A DNA stretch of 64,000 nucleotides, taken from the NCBI GenBank assembly GCA_036382855.1, contig DASVPO010000033.1, positions 310,001-374,000 on the forward strand, in the 5' to 3' direction. How positions within the stretch are numbered: the stretch's first letter is position 1; every line of letters starts with the position of its first letter. The position numbers and the translations under genes were made by a program. Below, piece by piece: positions 28,301-37,147 of the stretch. The notes under the pieces were generated by a model. It was not told where the DNA came from. It ran no database searches and saw only the letters and a program-made list of their open reading frames with translations. The DNA comes from DASVTR01 sp036382855 (lineage in GTDB: Bacteria; Acidobacteriota; Blastocatellia; Pyrinomonadales; Pyrinomonadaceae).

Positions 28301-29600
28301 CGCGCGGCATGTCATCAAATACCAATAGTGTCTCAGAGGCAATGCGAGAGCACGCATCCCGGCAAAACTCCCGCCAGCTACGTCCAGGCCTTAGACCTGA
28401 CAATGTGATTAGCGCTTCATCAATCCGACGGCAGGACTCATTTTGATTGAGTCCTCTGAAGCGCACCCAAGCGAGAGGTCGTTCCGACCTCTGAGCTATA
28501 AGTATTGCTAACTGAGTCTTGCCACACCCCGCGTCGCCATAAAACGCACCCCATGTAATAGATTTTATCTTCTCGATGTAACGCGTCACTGTATCGGTTC
28601 TTGAAATAACCCGCTCAACAGGTGGAGGGGCTTCTAACTGAAGTAACTCGGACTGGTAATTGATCGACGATGATCCACTTGCCTGTTTCGTAAGTCGATC
28701 TAATTCAGCATCGATTGAAAGTAGTCTAATTTCGTGTGCTAAATACCCCTGTTCAAGCAACGTGACTCGCAGTTGCAAAGCGGAAAGCAGCGCTTTCGTA
28801 TTCCGGAGCAGTTTCGCATCATCCTCGCTGAGCGCTGGCCGCGACAGTTGCTGTACCAAAGAGGCGGCGGTAAGACGTTTCAGGCCCTTCTGTGAAAGAA
28901 GCCGAATTACATAAACAAAAAGCCGATGGTACAAGGATTGAGCATCTTCAGGAGCTACATCAAAGCGGGATACCAGTTGTCGTTGAATATGAGCACTGAT
29001 GTCATTAGCCGAAGCACTATGCGTCCTCCACTCCACGCGGCGGATGAACTTCATCAGTTCATCGTCGGGTGCGTCCGTAACGAATTTCTTGAACAGCTCC
29101 CAAGTCTCATTGCGTAAAGGCTCTGGCCTAGGGGCACTGCCTAGTAGAGCGCGAATACCACGAAGTACCGCGTTTTGCGTCCTTGTCGGAAGAGCTTCCT
29201 CCCGGAGTTCCTGCCATACGCTCAAAGCCGGCCTCCCTCGGGGAATTGGTGAAGGCCGCTCCACCGCAGGCTCCGCGTTTGTTACAAAGACGAAGTGCAG
29301 ATCCACATCCGGGTTGTGAGTGAAATGTTCGTAGAATGAGGACAACGCCTCAAGGATTTGAGGATTCCGTAGTGTTACGTTTCGATTAAGGTACTTTACT
29401 TGCTCTAGGCGACGGAATTGTTCTTCTTCTGACGAATCAAATGCGCCGATGACAACGTCTATATCCTCACCACGTTCGAGTTCTAAAGCGCCCGCAGTTG
29501 GAACGTCAAACCAACTTTGGATGGTCTGGTCAACTTGATATATATAGCCCCTAATTGTGGCCCAAGCATCCCTATCACGTGTTGGCGAAAAAACAGCCAT
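25332..29600 (-). CDS. STAND-type NTPase with N-terminal Cap4-like nuclease domain and TPR-like C-terminus
   Basis: The 1422-residue protein opens with RGYIYQVDQTI and a PD-(D/E)XK block: GEDIDVV (D46, D48) and LEQVKYLN (E66, K69). This is the pattern of the DUF4297/Cap4 dsDNA-nuclease family. The ATPase core has Walker A GDAGCGKT (residues 355-362) and Walker B LLVFDDMP. After a winged-helix-like region, the C-terminal half is made of TPR-like helix pairs. Such nuclease-STAND-TPR proteins act as single-gene phage sensors that destroy DNA on activation. The gene is divergent from the next STAND-like gene across 204 bases, so the two may share a control region. The exact Avs type cannot be fixed from sequence inspection. 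Confidence 0.75.
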   Translation of the reverse strand: MAVFSPTRDRDAWATIRGYIYQVDQTIQSWFDVPTAGALELERGEDIDVVIGAFDSSEEEQFRRLEQVKYLNRNVTLRNPQILEALSSFYEHFTHNPDVDLHFVFVTNAEPAVERPSPIPRGRPALSVWQELREEALPTRTQNAVLRGIRALLGSAPRPEPLRNETWELFKKFVTDAPDDELMKFIRRVEWRTHSASANDISAHIQRQLVSRFDVAPEDAQSLYHRLFVYVIRLLSQKGLKRLTAASLVQQLSRPALSEDDAKLLRNTKALLSALQLRVTLLEQGYLAHEIRLLSIDAELDRLTKQASGSSSINYQSELLQLEAPPPVERVISRTDTVTRYIEKIKSITWGAFYGDAGCGKTQLAILIAQRSERPLAWVRFRGLNQNESCRRIDEALITLSGLRPGRSWREFCRDACSRIASETLLVFDDMPRVSAGELFAERLTFLVKECRSSQLKLLSTSSFDPPTRLKKIDGGQGIFVEEVPRFTNEEIVELFKLHRAPDEFFKGGSVSFLAAITARHPTLLAAAAIYLESSGWQLGDDEFDGLIKGEYAREINEQTEVALLGTVTDPATRELLYRLNLVNRSFNKEDVRLVSEVAPQIPHPFEKIRESIGLWVQRDRSQDSYVLSPLVRQVGSENLDLTTVREVHLTLARATFKKESIGPSEISLAVNHYVAASEFNQAASTLLWALNNMRKQDVQADPWGISSYWYSLPLPTQIDLDLRIVLRAMQAVVGEQLKKSTEFVLRDLDSLLDSADESNARAVVFATAMAGPLFSEGSPSRANRYLLKLLQVAPKGILPDGTSLSYPEGITPAALIWATVRMVKTTEDINNWLETLENFGPAQIEDAFRATIAPDSAMALADRLWVWEADKPKNRRNWKRILLQLENFSERAHSLGSEILWACFIRSRIIVLAEYRQDLNSAVALGHDALDKASSDPAIQFLLKTSIGIQFADAGRSDEGITLLKEALDEPTEVYPLDRTITLLKLARESGKKDPDGALGFIDQAIEVVQNSPAIPESILIKALGEKAIALWLAGDLAAAYLPMQEGAERLLSVENRGDEDKALFALFGHVSGFLSHLANTGKEIQHTADDSDYARPERGMLLKTAPVLATTYREELVRYLPAQMAIFARGIGNEADVAKWSLRAIDMARASGDQTASGQVAHLALDSLVVENKIPEVFDVALNMGIGMAALEIDEAAGRNPMRRDFDVLSILGPKPGEGWLEAEDYAAIAGILPFFFQISLARLNGERDLLASVEEITTICRQISATASNPDLWSDAADLLQDFFSDKVSGTDLMNRAASFSGPHITSLQTLALLAAGFDSSAEQAVYNQLETLTVIVNFFKSFNLTYERIIVPFYKAFWAKTIRENRFRFRMPNVVEQEFAQLSRSTERNALPKMLTLIASSLSVTPSERVRQWLVKEV

Positions 29601-29804
29601 ATACGATTCAAGTCCCGAAAATTCGCATGCTGGAGAGTCGCAGCCTAGGAATCATTTTATATGACTTATTGTTCATGTCGAGTGTAATAATTCAACACTG
29701 TACTTTCTGAAACTCATGGCTTCCGATCGCGGCAACTGGAAGAGCAAAGTCAGACATGTTCTAACTAAAAGTCTACCTCTCACTGCTGTATAATCTTCAC
29801 AGAT

Positions 29805-32800
29805 ATGGAACCCCTTTCTTCACTGGTTGGCGGAGTGCTACTGGGCTGGCTCTGGGAGGCTCTGTTCCAAGGCGGCGCGGCGGGTCTTAAGAAACTGCTC
29901 AACCAACCGCCAGCCCAACAGGCCATCAAGGCCACCGCCGACGAATTTCCCTTCATGCCGGAGGTCGAGCCTGCGCTCAAAAAGTGGTGCCAGAGTGATG
30001 AGTTCGCAAGGCTGCTCGCGGACATTCACGCTGGCCTCCTGCAAGCACCGGGCGAGGCGCTCGTTGAGTCTTTTATCACGGTGGGTGAATTTCACCACGG
30101 TTTGCTTGACCTGACAGAACACGCTGCGCGCGTGTTACAGGCGTTTGAAAAACACCTAGTCATAAAGCTGCTCATGAGCCCGGCGGGGCCGGTCATGGAG
30201 TTCATGAGGGCCGAAGAGCGACACCGTGAACTTCTAGAGCGGATAGAAGGGGTTGACAGGAAAATAGATAGTCAGCGGCTTGAGCCGGAAGCACCGGCTT
30301 CGCCGCGCCCCTCCGCGTTCCTCACGGCTGCTCAGTTCTTTCGCCCATACCTCCGGCGCCAACGCCTCTTTCACCACGCGTGGAGGACCGTCGGCAGGCA
30401 GGAAGAGGTCGCTGCGCTGGACGACTTTATCGGCTCGACGGAGTACCGAGTCGCCGTCATGACTGGCCCTACCGGCGTCGGAAAGACGAAGATAAATTTC
30501 GCCTTCGCGCGCGGGTTTCAACGTCGCCACAAAGACTACGAGTTGCGGTTCCTGGCGGAGGGCGTGTCGGTCAGCGATTCGTCTTTCGCTGAGCTTCCGG
30601 ACGCACCCTGCGTCATCGTGGCAGACGACGCCCACCGTCGCGAAGATATAAAACTCCTGCTCGAAGGTGCGCGTCAGCGCCAGCAACCGACCAAAGTCAT
30701 TCTTATCGCGCGCCCATGGGGGCTGACAAAACTCAACCTTCTGCTCGGGCAAACCAGCTACGATCCGAGTGAGATCAGGCACCTGCCCGAAATCCGCCCA
30801 CTGACACACGAGGAGTTGACCCGCCTAGCCGCACAGGCTCTAGGTCGGGACTATGCTAGATATGCCGAGAGACTCGTGCGGGAGACGAACGAGAGCCCTT
30901 TATTCATCGTACTGGGCGGAAAGGTTATAAAGAAAGAGCAACTACCCCCTAAACTTTTCCTCTCTTCCGAAGACTTCCTGAAGGTACTCCTCACCCGCTA
31001 CAGCGACCTCATTCTTGGCGAAATCTCCACCCGCTTCGGGGTCGAGATCAGCCGAAGGCTTATCCAGTTGCTCGCCGCACTCGGCCCGTTCGGTGAGAAG
31101 GATGAGAGCCTCCAGCGGGCGATGGCCGAATTCCTCCACATGGACGAGCCGGAGATGGTCGCCGCCATGGATGAACTTCAGGAAGCGGGCTTCTTGGCCC
31201 GCCGCGGCTACACGCTGAAGTTCATCCCCGACTTCATCGCCGAGCACATCCTCGAAGACGCTACTCTGACCTCAAAGGGGGAGCTGACTGGTTACGCGGA
31301 TCAGGTGTACGAGGCATTCGGCTCATTCGGCTCTGCGAGAGTATTTCGCAATTTGGCGGAGTTGGACTGGCGCATACGCAACTCAAGAGACCCCAATACG
31401 GAACTACTCGACAACGTCTGGCGGAAGATAGACGAGCGGTTCCGATCTTCGGACCACTTCGAGCGGAAGAACATGCTGGACGGACTGCAGTCGGTCTCGT
31501 ACATACAGCCGAGGCGTGTGCTGGCTTTAGCCGAGTTCGCGATGCACAATCCGGCCCCGGAAACGGAAGGCGAGATGCAGAAATACTTCCGGTTCACGCA
31601 CGAGCACGTCCTGAAGGCGCTACCGCGAGTGTTAGCCGGTGTCGCCCGGAACGAAGAGTACCTTGCCCGCTGCTGCGAGTTACTCTGGGATCTGGCGGGT
31701 GGGGAGCCCGATGTGGCGAAAGCTGCCGTGAGTGAACTGAAAGACTTGGCTCGCTACGGCACCTACCCGGGAGTCGATGAGCAGATTGTTGTGCTTGAGT
31801 CAGCCGATAGGTGGCTCGGCGAGCCCACGCCCGAGCGCGTAACCCCCGCGCTCGATGTCGTCGACCAAGTGCTTCGCAAAACCGACCATGCCGACCACAG
31901 TGGAGGCGGGAAGATCGTGACGCAGGCCCTCACAGTTAGGAGTGAACCGACCCAAGAGCTGCGCCAATACGCCCTGCGAATCATAGGGCGGTGCGCGGCC
32001 TCCGACAACGTCAGGGTCGCCCTTAGGGCGGTACAGAGCTACGGCCACGCTCTGAGTGATCCGATGCCGATAATTAACCAGGTCATCTCCGATGAGGACC
32101 GCCTCCAGTGGCTTCCGGAGCAGAAGCAGATTCTGGAAGCGATTGATGAGATCGTCGCGCGCAACAACAACCCCTTCGTCCAACTGGGCGTCGCGGGGGC
32201 GCTTGAGTGGGAGGCCCTGAGAGCCCCCGAGCCAGAGATCCGAAGCAAGGCCCGGTCTATCATCGAACACATCCCCGACTCTTATGAAATCCGTCTGGCG
32301 CAGGCTCTGAACTTTGAGTTCGACTACCTACACCTCCGTGTAGACTTAGAGGCCGACGGGAAAGAAGAGGAAGCAGTAGAGGAACATTACCAACGACTGC
32401 GGGCGGTCAACGAGATGTGCTCGGCCCTCGCTGACGAGTTCGTCTCCAAGAACCCAGATCCCGCCGAAGGCTTAAGGCAGCTCAACCATTGGATGCACCT
32501 TATTGATGAGAGCGGCTGGAAGCCAAGGTCGTGGACGCTGTTGAACACTTTCTTGCAGAGCATCGCTTATAAGCACCCGGAGTACACGGCCACCATGTGC
32601 GAGGCACTGGTTTCGGAGCCAGATTGCGCAATGGCATCTAGGGCTGGTGACCTCCTCATGGTGCTCAGGGGCAATTCGCCCCAGCCGGCGCTACGACTCT
32701 GCCGGCGCTTTCTGGAGACCAAGCATCAATCCCTGTGCTACGCCGTAGCCCAGAGCTTCGCCTCGGGAACTTGGCTTCAGACTGCGGAGACTGAAGACTT

Positions 32801-33737
32801 CGAGATCTTAAGGTCGTTGATCGCAGACCCGCGCCCCGCCGTCAAAAAAGTAGCTATCAACTCCCTGCGGCAAGTCTTCGGCGTGGCTCCTGAACTCGCC
32901 CTCGACCTCGCCACCACTGTGGATACCGGCGGCGATGCAGAGTTGATCGACTCTCTCCTCAGGGTCTTCAACGAAAAATACGGTATTCACCCCGACAGGT
33001 TGAGCGACGAGCAGTTACGGACGCTGCTCTCGAAGCTCGAACCGCTCGACGAACTCGGTAGGAAGCATAGCCTCGACGCGTTCCTGACGTACGCGGCCGC
33101 GCGGATGCCCCTCGACTTTGTGAAGATGCTCCTAAACAGGCTCAGGCGCAAGGAGGCGGGAGACTTCCGGTATGAGCCTGTCCCTGAACACGGAGTGGGT
33201 CTGAAACTCAAGGGGCTCGCCTCGCGTGACGATTACCCTCAAATTCTGAGGGACGTTAGAGACATGTCCCGCGCCCCAGACGGGGAGACGATGTTCGGCC
33301 TCACAAACTTGTTCAAGGCGCTGTCCCTCGACTACAACGATGAGGGACTCACCGCCCTAAACGAATGGATTAATTCCGGCGACCCGGAGAAGATCAAGGA
33401 GGCGCTGCTCCTGCTGGACGGCGTTAAGCCGCCATTTTCTTTTGAACACGTTGGCTTTGTGACCAACGCCCTGCGGAAGGCTGAATCTGCCGGGGAAGAG
33501 TGCTACAGAATCGCGCAGGGCGTGTTCGCCGGAGGGGCCATACCTATGGAGCGGCACCGCGTTGTCGGCCATCCGCCGCAGAGCGTCGTCCGTCAACTTG
33601 AACAGGCAACCGCAGTATTGGGCCGCCTGCAGCCTGGGACGCCTGAATATCGCTTCTACGAGTATGTGGTCAAAGATGCCGAAAAAACTCTCCGTGACGA
33701 AGAGGCTAGTGATGAGGAACTACGGAGTTATTACTGA
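29805..33737 (+). CDS. STAND-like NTPase with HEAT-repeat C-terminus and no visible nuclease
   Basis: The 1310-residue protein starts with a short hydrophobic helix (about residues 7-27) and a helical domain to about residue 190. The ATPase core shows Walker A MTGPTGVGKT (about residues 219-228) and Walker B VIVADDAH. A winged-helix-like segment follows (about 440-490), and the remainder is HEAT-like repeats. Unlike the other three giant ATPases here, no PD-(D/E)XK, TIR or protease motif was found at the N-terminus. The effector is therefore either the helical/hydrophobic domain, perhaps membrane-acting, or a partner. Codon use is much more GC-rich than neighbouring genes, indicating separate acquisition. 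It converges on the 780-residue nuclease-like gene. Confidence 0.65.
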   Translation: MEPLSSLVGGVLLGWLWEALFQGGAAGLKKLLNQPPAQQAIKATADEFPFMPEVEPALKKWCQSDEFARLLADIHAGLLQAPGEALVESFITVGEFHHGLLDLTEHAARVLQAFEKHLVIKLLMSPAGPVMEFMRAEERHRELLERIEGVDRKIDSQRLEPEAPASPRPSAFLTAAQFFRPYLRRQRLFHHAWRTVGRQEEVAALDDFIGSTEYRVAVMTGPTGVGKTKINFAFARGFQRRHKDYELRFLAEGVSVSDSSFAELPDAPCVIVADDAHRREDIKLLLEGARQRQQPTKVILIARPWGLTKLNLLLGQTSYDPSEIRHLPEIRPLTHEELTRLAAQALGRDYARYAERLVRETNESPLFIVLGGKVIKKEQLPPKLFLSSEDFLKVLLTRYSDLILGEISTRFGVEISRRLIQLLAALGPFGEKDESLQRAMAEFLHMDEPEMVAAMDELQEAGFLARRGYTLKFIPDFIAEHILEDATLTSKGELTGYADQVYEAFGSFGSARVFRNLAELDWRIRNSRDPNTELLDNVWRKIDERFRSSDHFERKNMLDGLQSVSYIQPRRVLALAEFAMHNPAPETEGEMQKYFRFTHEHVLKALPRVLAGVARNEEYLARCCELLWDLAGGEPDVAKAAVSELKDLARYGTYPGVDEQIVVLESADRWLGEPTPERVTPALDVVDQVLRKTDHADHSGGGKIVTQALTVRSEPTQELRQYALRIIGRCAASDNVRVALRAVQSYGHALSDPMPIINQVISDEDRLQWLPEQKQILEAIDEIVARNNNPFVQLGVAGALEWEALRAPEPEIRSKARSIIEHIPDSYEIRLAQALNFEFDYLHLRVDLEADGKEEEAVEEHYQRLRAVNEMCSALADEFVSKNPDPAEGLRQLNHWMHLIDESGWKPRSWTLLNTFLQSIAYKHPEYTATMCEALVSEPDCAMASRAGDLLMVLRGNSPQPALRLCRRFLETKHQSLCYAVAQSFASGTWLQTAETEDFEILRSLIADPRPAVKKVAINSLRQVFGVAPELALDLATTVDTGGDAELIDSLLRVFNEKYGIHPDRLSDEQLRTLLSKLEPLDELGRKHSLDAFLTYAAARMPLDFVKMLLNRLRRKEAGDFRYEPVPEHGVGLKLKGLASRDDYPQILRDVRDMSRAPDGETMFGLTNLFKALSLDYNDEGLTALNEWINSGDPEKIKEALLLLDGVKPPFSFEHVGFVTNALRKAESAGEECYRIAQGVFAGGAIPMERHRVVGHPPQSVVRQLEQATAVLGRLQPGTPEYRFYEYVVKDAEKTLRDEEASDEELRSYY

Positions 33738-33774
33738 CGAGGCTATGCGCTAATAAGAAAAGCTCCTGCTCGGC

Positions 33775-36117
33775 TCAATCATCTAGGTAGTCTGCAAGCG
33801 CCTCCCTAAATACACAGGTTAGAATACCGTAAGGATAATCATCTCCAATCGTCCTTTCTACATTCACCCCGATAACGAGAACCCTCTTCACTGGCTCCTC
33901 TTGGAACACTTGAAGGGCGGCTTCTGGAATCATGTCATGTCTCTGATCTTTCGTCACTCCCTTATATGCAAGCCCGATTACTGCGTTCCTGCGCTGTGCG
34001 GCCCCGCTCAGCATAAAATACGCCTCCTGCTGGGGAGCCTTAGACTTCACGTTTTTAACCTTGTGCTGAATACGCCGAAACTGCCTCTCAAAAAACTCTT
34101 GCTCGTCATAGGACAGGTTAAGCAGCATATAACCTATCTCGCTCCATCGGGCTATCGGTTGCTGCTCCATTCTGTCCAATATCCTCTGCCACCACTTCGT
34201 GTATCGGCGTTTAGGCTTAGGTACTTTCTCTCCAGTCCAAACGCTCATAAAGTATGGGTTAAGAATTTCTGATATGCCGTATATCCATAGCCCAGTCCCG
34301 TCGTACTCTGCCTCCCCGACGTTGAAACCGTTATCTATGTAAAAGGCAAGCAGATCAGTCTCGTCAGCCAAGTAATGCGCGTTCCGCTCGAGTTCAGAGC
34401 GCCTTGCTAGGTAGTGGAGCTTCTCGCAAGCAGTGTCGAACAACTCGAAGACAAGTTCCAGATCAGTGAGTGAAAGTGTTACCCCCAAGTCAGCACCTTT
34501 AGGGATAAAGCCGGCGCGGTGAAGGTCAGGCCAGCGCGCCTGGACGTTCGCGAGGATGTCCAAAGTTACGTTAAGCCTAATCGTCTCGTGGCATAGTCTA
34601 TTGTCAACGTAATTAACCGCCCCGCTCAAAGTCTTGAATGTATGTTCCCCATGATTAGCCTGAAGATAGTCCGCGAATCTCTTCGCTTGAAGCGAGGGTT
34701 CCACCATCAACTCCCTAATCTCCTGTTCCAGCCTGAATGGCGCTCCCCGACGAGCCGGATCGGAAACTTTCCCTGACTTCGCCTCAATAACGATCTGGTA
34801 AGAGTCGATTATGACTAGAAGGTCGTTCTCAAAATCCTTTCCTGTAATGGGGTCGCTCCAAAGGCTGCCTCTATAAACCTTGGCTGATGGGAATCCGGAG
34901 CTAAATAGTCGTTCAATCTCATCCTCTAAATACTTAGCCCGCCGCCTCTCGTACTTGTTCCGTAAAGCGGGAATAGGACGAATAACATCCTCCATCAGTT
35001 CCAAGGAGAAACTCAGAAACAAACCCGGCACGGGCATGAAGTAGCGATCCTCGTCCAGCCTGATTAGCGGGCGTCTCCAGACAGGATTACCCAGGAAGAA
35101 GTGTTCGGGGTTATCCCTGGCCAAATCCCCGAATGAAAGCGACCACCCAGCGATGATTTTTTTCAGAGTGGTTTCGTTTACGTCACCTTGATAGGCGTCG
35201 GCGAAATCTTTGAATGTGAGCGTGTAAACGTCCGAGAGAAATCTGTCACTGTAGCTGAGAAGGAAAATGCGTGTGTTCTCTACGCTCAATCCTTTCTCTT
35301 CAAGAAATTTTATCAGGTCCTCGGGCGTCGATTCCGTCATTTGTGCAGCCTGCCAGAAAATGTTTACGGCTTCTTTGACTGACTTGGCACCCATGACTGG
35401 GGCGAGTTTATCGGCATGAGCCTGCACCCTCTTAATAATGATGATGGAGATGTCGAACCACATGCTGACAAGACTTTGGATTCGAACACCGGTTTCTTCT
35501 TCCAAGGCATCGTCAGTGGGGGCAAAAAGGTCAACGAGAATGCGTTTCACCTGTTGGGGGTATCCCCAGTTCCGTAGGGACTGGGTATGTGTTCGTATAT
35601 CCTCCAGCACGCGCATCCGCTGCCGTTCCTCCTCGGACATCGAAGAGTCGAGGTTCGCATATCTGCGCATAGGGAAAGATTTTGAACAGGTGTTCAAGAG
35701 TTCTCGGATTTCGTGAATAGCTTGAGGCGGTGCTAGGGAGGAGGCGTAATCATCTCTCCTGTTCCGGAGTACGAGGCTTTGCAGCAGTTCAAGATGATTC
35801 TGGAATATTCTTGTCCTGCCGGGCTCCCTCGTAAATCGGAAATCAGAATCAAAGGTGCTGTAAAAAGAGTTAGCGGAAAGTACATACAAGGGGTCGTATT
35901 TAAGTATTTCTTCCTGTAGCCTGGCAAAAGATTCATCGTACTTGGCGTGGTGTTCCTCACCGATCTCTATGAATCGCTTATCTGCTTCCTCTTGGGTCAT
36001 GCCCTCAAACGGCGAAGGCATCCACTCGAAGCCATAACTATGTTTAGAGGATGCGGTGGGGCTCTTAGGCGACCGTCGTTTTGAAGGTATTTTCCTCTTG
36101 CGGGATTTGGGGCTCAT
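33775..36117 (-). CDS. Large PD-(D/E)XK-domain protein, member A of a paralogous pair
   Basis: The 780-residue protein has a Lys/Arg-rich N-terminus and a long helical region. Near its centre is a nuclease-like block with GKDFENDLLVI (D432) and IVIEAKSG (E445, K447), like NERD-type or restriction-endonuclease folds. The C-terminal 300 residues have no known motif. It is a clear homologue of the 791-residue protein at 45925-48300: the nuclease block sits at the same residue number and flanking parts match (IIAGWSLSFGDL against LEYFSLDFGSI; FFERQFRRIQ against FASFFRRIRR). No helicase or methylase gene is beside it. The family is unknown to me; a defence or DNA-repair nuclease is the best guess. 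Confidence 0.6.
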   Translation of the reverse strand: MSPKSRKRKIPSKRRSPKSPTASSKHSYGFEWMPSPFEGMTQEEADKRFIEIGEEHHAKYDESFARLQEEILKYDPLYVLSANSFYSTFDSDFRFTREPGRTRIFQNHLELLQSLVLRNRRDDYASSLAPPQAIHEIRELLNTCSKSFPMRRYANLDSSMSEEERQRMRVLEDIRTHTQSLRNWGYPQQVKRILVDLFAPTDDALEEETGVRIQSLVSMWFDISIIIIKRVQAHADKLAPVMGAKSVKEAVNIFWQAAQMTESTPEDLIKFLEEKGLSVENTRIFLLSYSDRFLSDVYTLTFKDFADAYQGDVNETTLKKIIAGWSLSFGDLARDNPEHFFLGNPVWRRPLIRLDEDRYFMPVPGLFLSFSLELMEDVIRPIPALRNKYERRRAKYLEDEIERLFSSGFPSAKVYRGSLWSDPITGKDFENDLLVIIDSYQIVIEAKSGKVSDPARRGAPFRLEQEIRELMVEPSLQAKRFADYLQANHGEHTFKTLSGAVNYVDNRLCHETIRLNVTLDILANVQARWPDLHRAGFIPKGADLGVTLSLTDLELVFELFDTACEKLHYLARRSELERNAHYLADETDLLAFYIDNGFNVGEAEYDGTGLWIYGISEILNPYFMSVWTGEKVPKPKRRYTKWWQRILDRMEQQPIARWSEIGYMLLNLSYDEQEFFERQFRRIQHKVKNVKSKAPQQEAYFMLSGAAQRRNAVIGLAYKGVTKDQRHDMIPEAALQVFQEEPVKRVLVIGVNVERTIGDDYPYGILTCVFREALADYLDD

Positions 36118-36208
36118 ACATATTTAATACATGAAAGCAAGATGATTAGCTAAAAGGATGTAATAAGTGAATAGAAAAGCTGTCCTCATCAGCTAGCTTC
36201 GAGGGCAT

Positions 36209-37039
36209 TTAATTTTTCAGCCTCTTTAGTCTTGAGTCATGTGCTTGTTTCTTAATACGCTGTAGCATGTTGAATAATTTATCTATCTGTCTAAGAACTG
36301 CCCCAAGTTCTTTGCTATTAAGTTCGTCCGCCTCAATTTGGCTCATTGCATCAGCTAGTCGCTGTATATCCTCATAAAATAGGTGGCGCGGGTCGTACGG
36401 ATTCTTCCTGAGTAGGGCGTTAGACTTCAGCCTACCTGCCTCTCCAGAATTCAAACTCTCCTCTGGAATCTCACCCAGGATGGCCTTAACTCTCAGGCGG
36501 AGGCTGTTCTGGGACCCGTTAGTTAGCACGTGAGCTTTGACAATCTCACCCCGTGCCTTCCGCGCCTCCTGGGTACTACATTTCAGGCGTTCAGATGTAA
36601 GCCGCGCTAAATACACCGCTTCCCTGATGTTTATTTCACCCTTGGTAAGTGCGCCGGCTACATCCGATGGATAACGCAAGAGAGGCAAATAGAGGCTGAC
36701 AAAGCTCGAAGGTGAAATACGACCGTCCGTCTCCCGCCTCATCACTTCTTTAAGATTCTTGGCAACTAGTGTGACTTCATGGCGGGGCCAGCGTCGCGGA
36801 CGGCCGCGCATTTCGGACGCTGTAGGTTGCCTCTCGTAGTGCCTAACAGATTCGAGCATTCTGGCCAATTGCAGTTCGCTTTTAGGCAGTACGGCAGAGC
36901 ACCGACCTCGCAGCTTGTCGAGGACGGCACGAACAGCTTCGGGTGAAGCCAGTGGGTCAGTCTGTCGTGTCCGGCGTCGGGATGCGCGCATAGGATAATT
37001 TGGTGCTCTTTCTCTTGATAAGCTTCGCAAATTTGCCAA
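36209..37039 (-). CDS. Basic DNA-binding-like protein, possibly ParB/KorB-related
   Basis: The 276-residue protein has an Arg-rich N-terminus (ERAPNYPMRASRRRTRQ) and a central helical region. There, LPLLRYPSDVAGALTKGEINIREAVYLARL resembles, in wording, the helix-turn-helix segment of ParB-like proteins. No N-terminal ParB catalytic box was seen. It is divergent from the tyrosine recombinase gene, and the spacer contains an inverted repeat with TTGCC/GGCAA arms, so it may regulate itself and the integrase. This regulatory role is inference. ATG codons within the first 20 residues leave the start open. Confidence 0.45.
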   Translation of the reverse strand: MANLRSLSRERAPNYPMRASRRRTRQTDPLASPEAVRAVLDKLRGRCSAVLPKSELQLARMLESVRHYERQPTASEMRGRPRRWPRHEVTLVAKNLKEVMRRETDGRISPSSFVSLYLPLLRYPSDVAGALTKGEINIREAVYLARLTSERLKCSTQEARKARGEIVKAHVLTNGSQNSLRLRVKAILGEIPEESLNSGEAGRLKSNALLRKNPYDPRHLFYEDIQRLADAMSQIEADELNSKELGAVLRQIDKLFNMLQRIKKQAHDSRLKRLKN

Positions 37040-37059
37040 TAAATGTCAGAGTATCACAA

Positions 37060-37082
37060 TATTGCCAAACAAATAGGCAATA
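37060..37082. promoter_or_regulatory. Inverted repeat between divergent genes (TATTGCC/GGCAATA)
   Basis: The arms TATTGCC and GGCAATA are separated by 9 bases, and a further TTTGCCAATAA half-site lies 26 bases to the left. The spot is between the divergent 276-residue gene and the integrase gene. TTGCC...GGCAA words recur upstream of the XRE regulator at 49048, so one regulator might bind both. Confidence 0.5.
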
Positions 37083-37113
37083 ATATCAAATCGTATGAAA
37101 GATGGTTACACGA

Positions 37114-37141
37114 TTGACACAGAACTGTAACCTTATGCTAA
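37114..37141 (+). promoter_or_regulatory. Candidate sigma-70 promoter of the integrase gene
   Basis: TTGACA at 37114-37119 is followed after 16 bases by TGCTAA. A start would fall at or next to the ATG at 37148, so a leaderless transcript is possible. The -10 match is weak. Confidence 0.3.
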
Positions 37142-37147
37142 GCTCGC

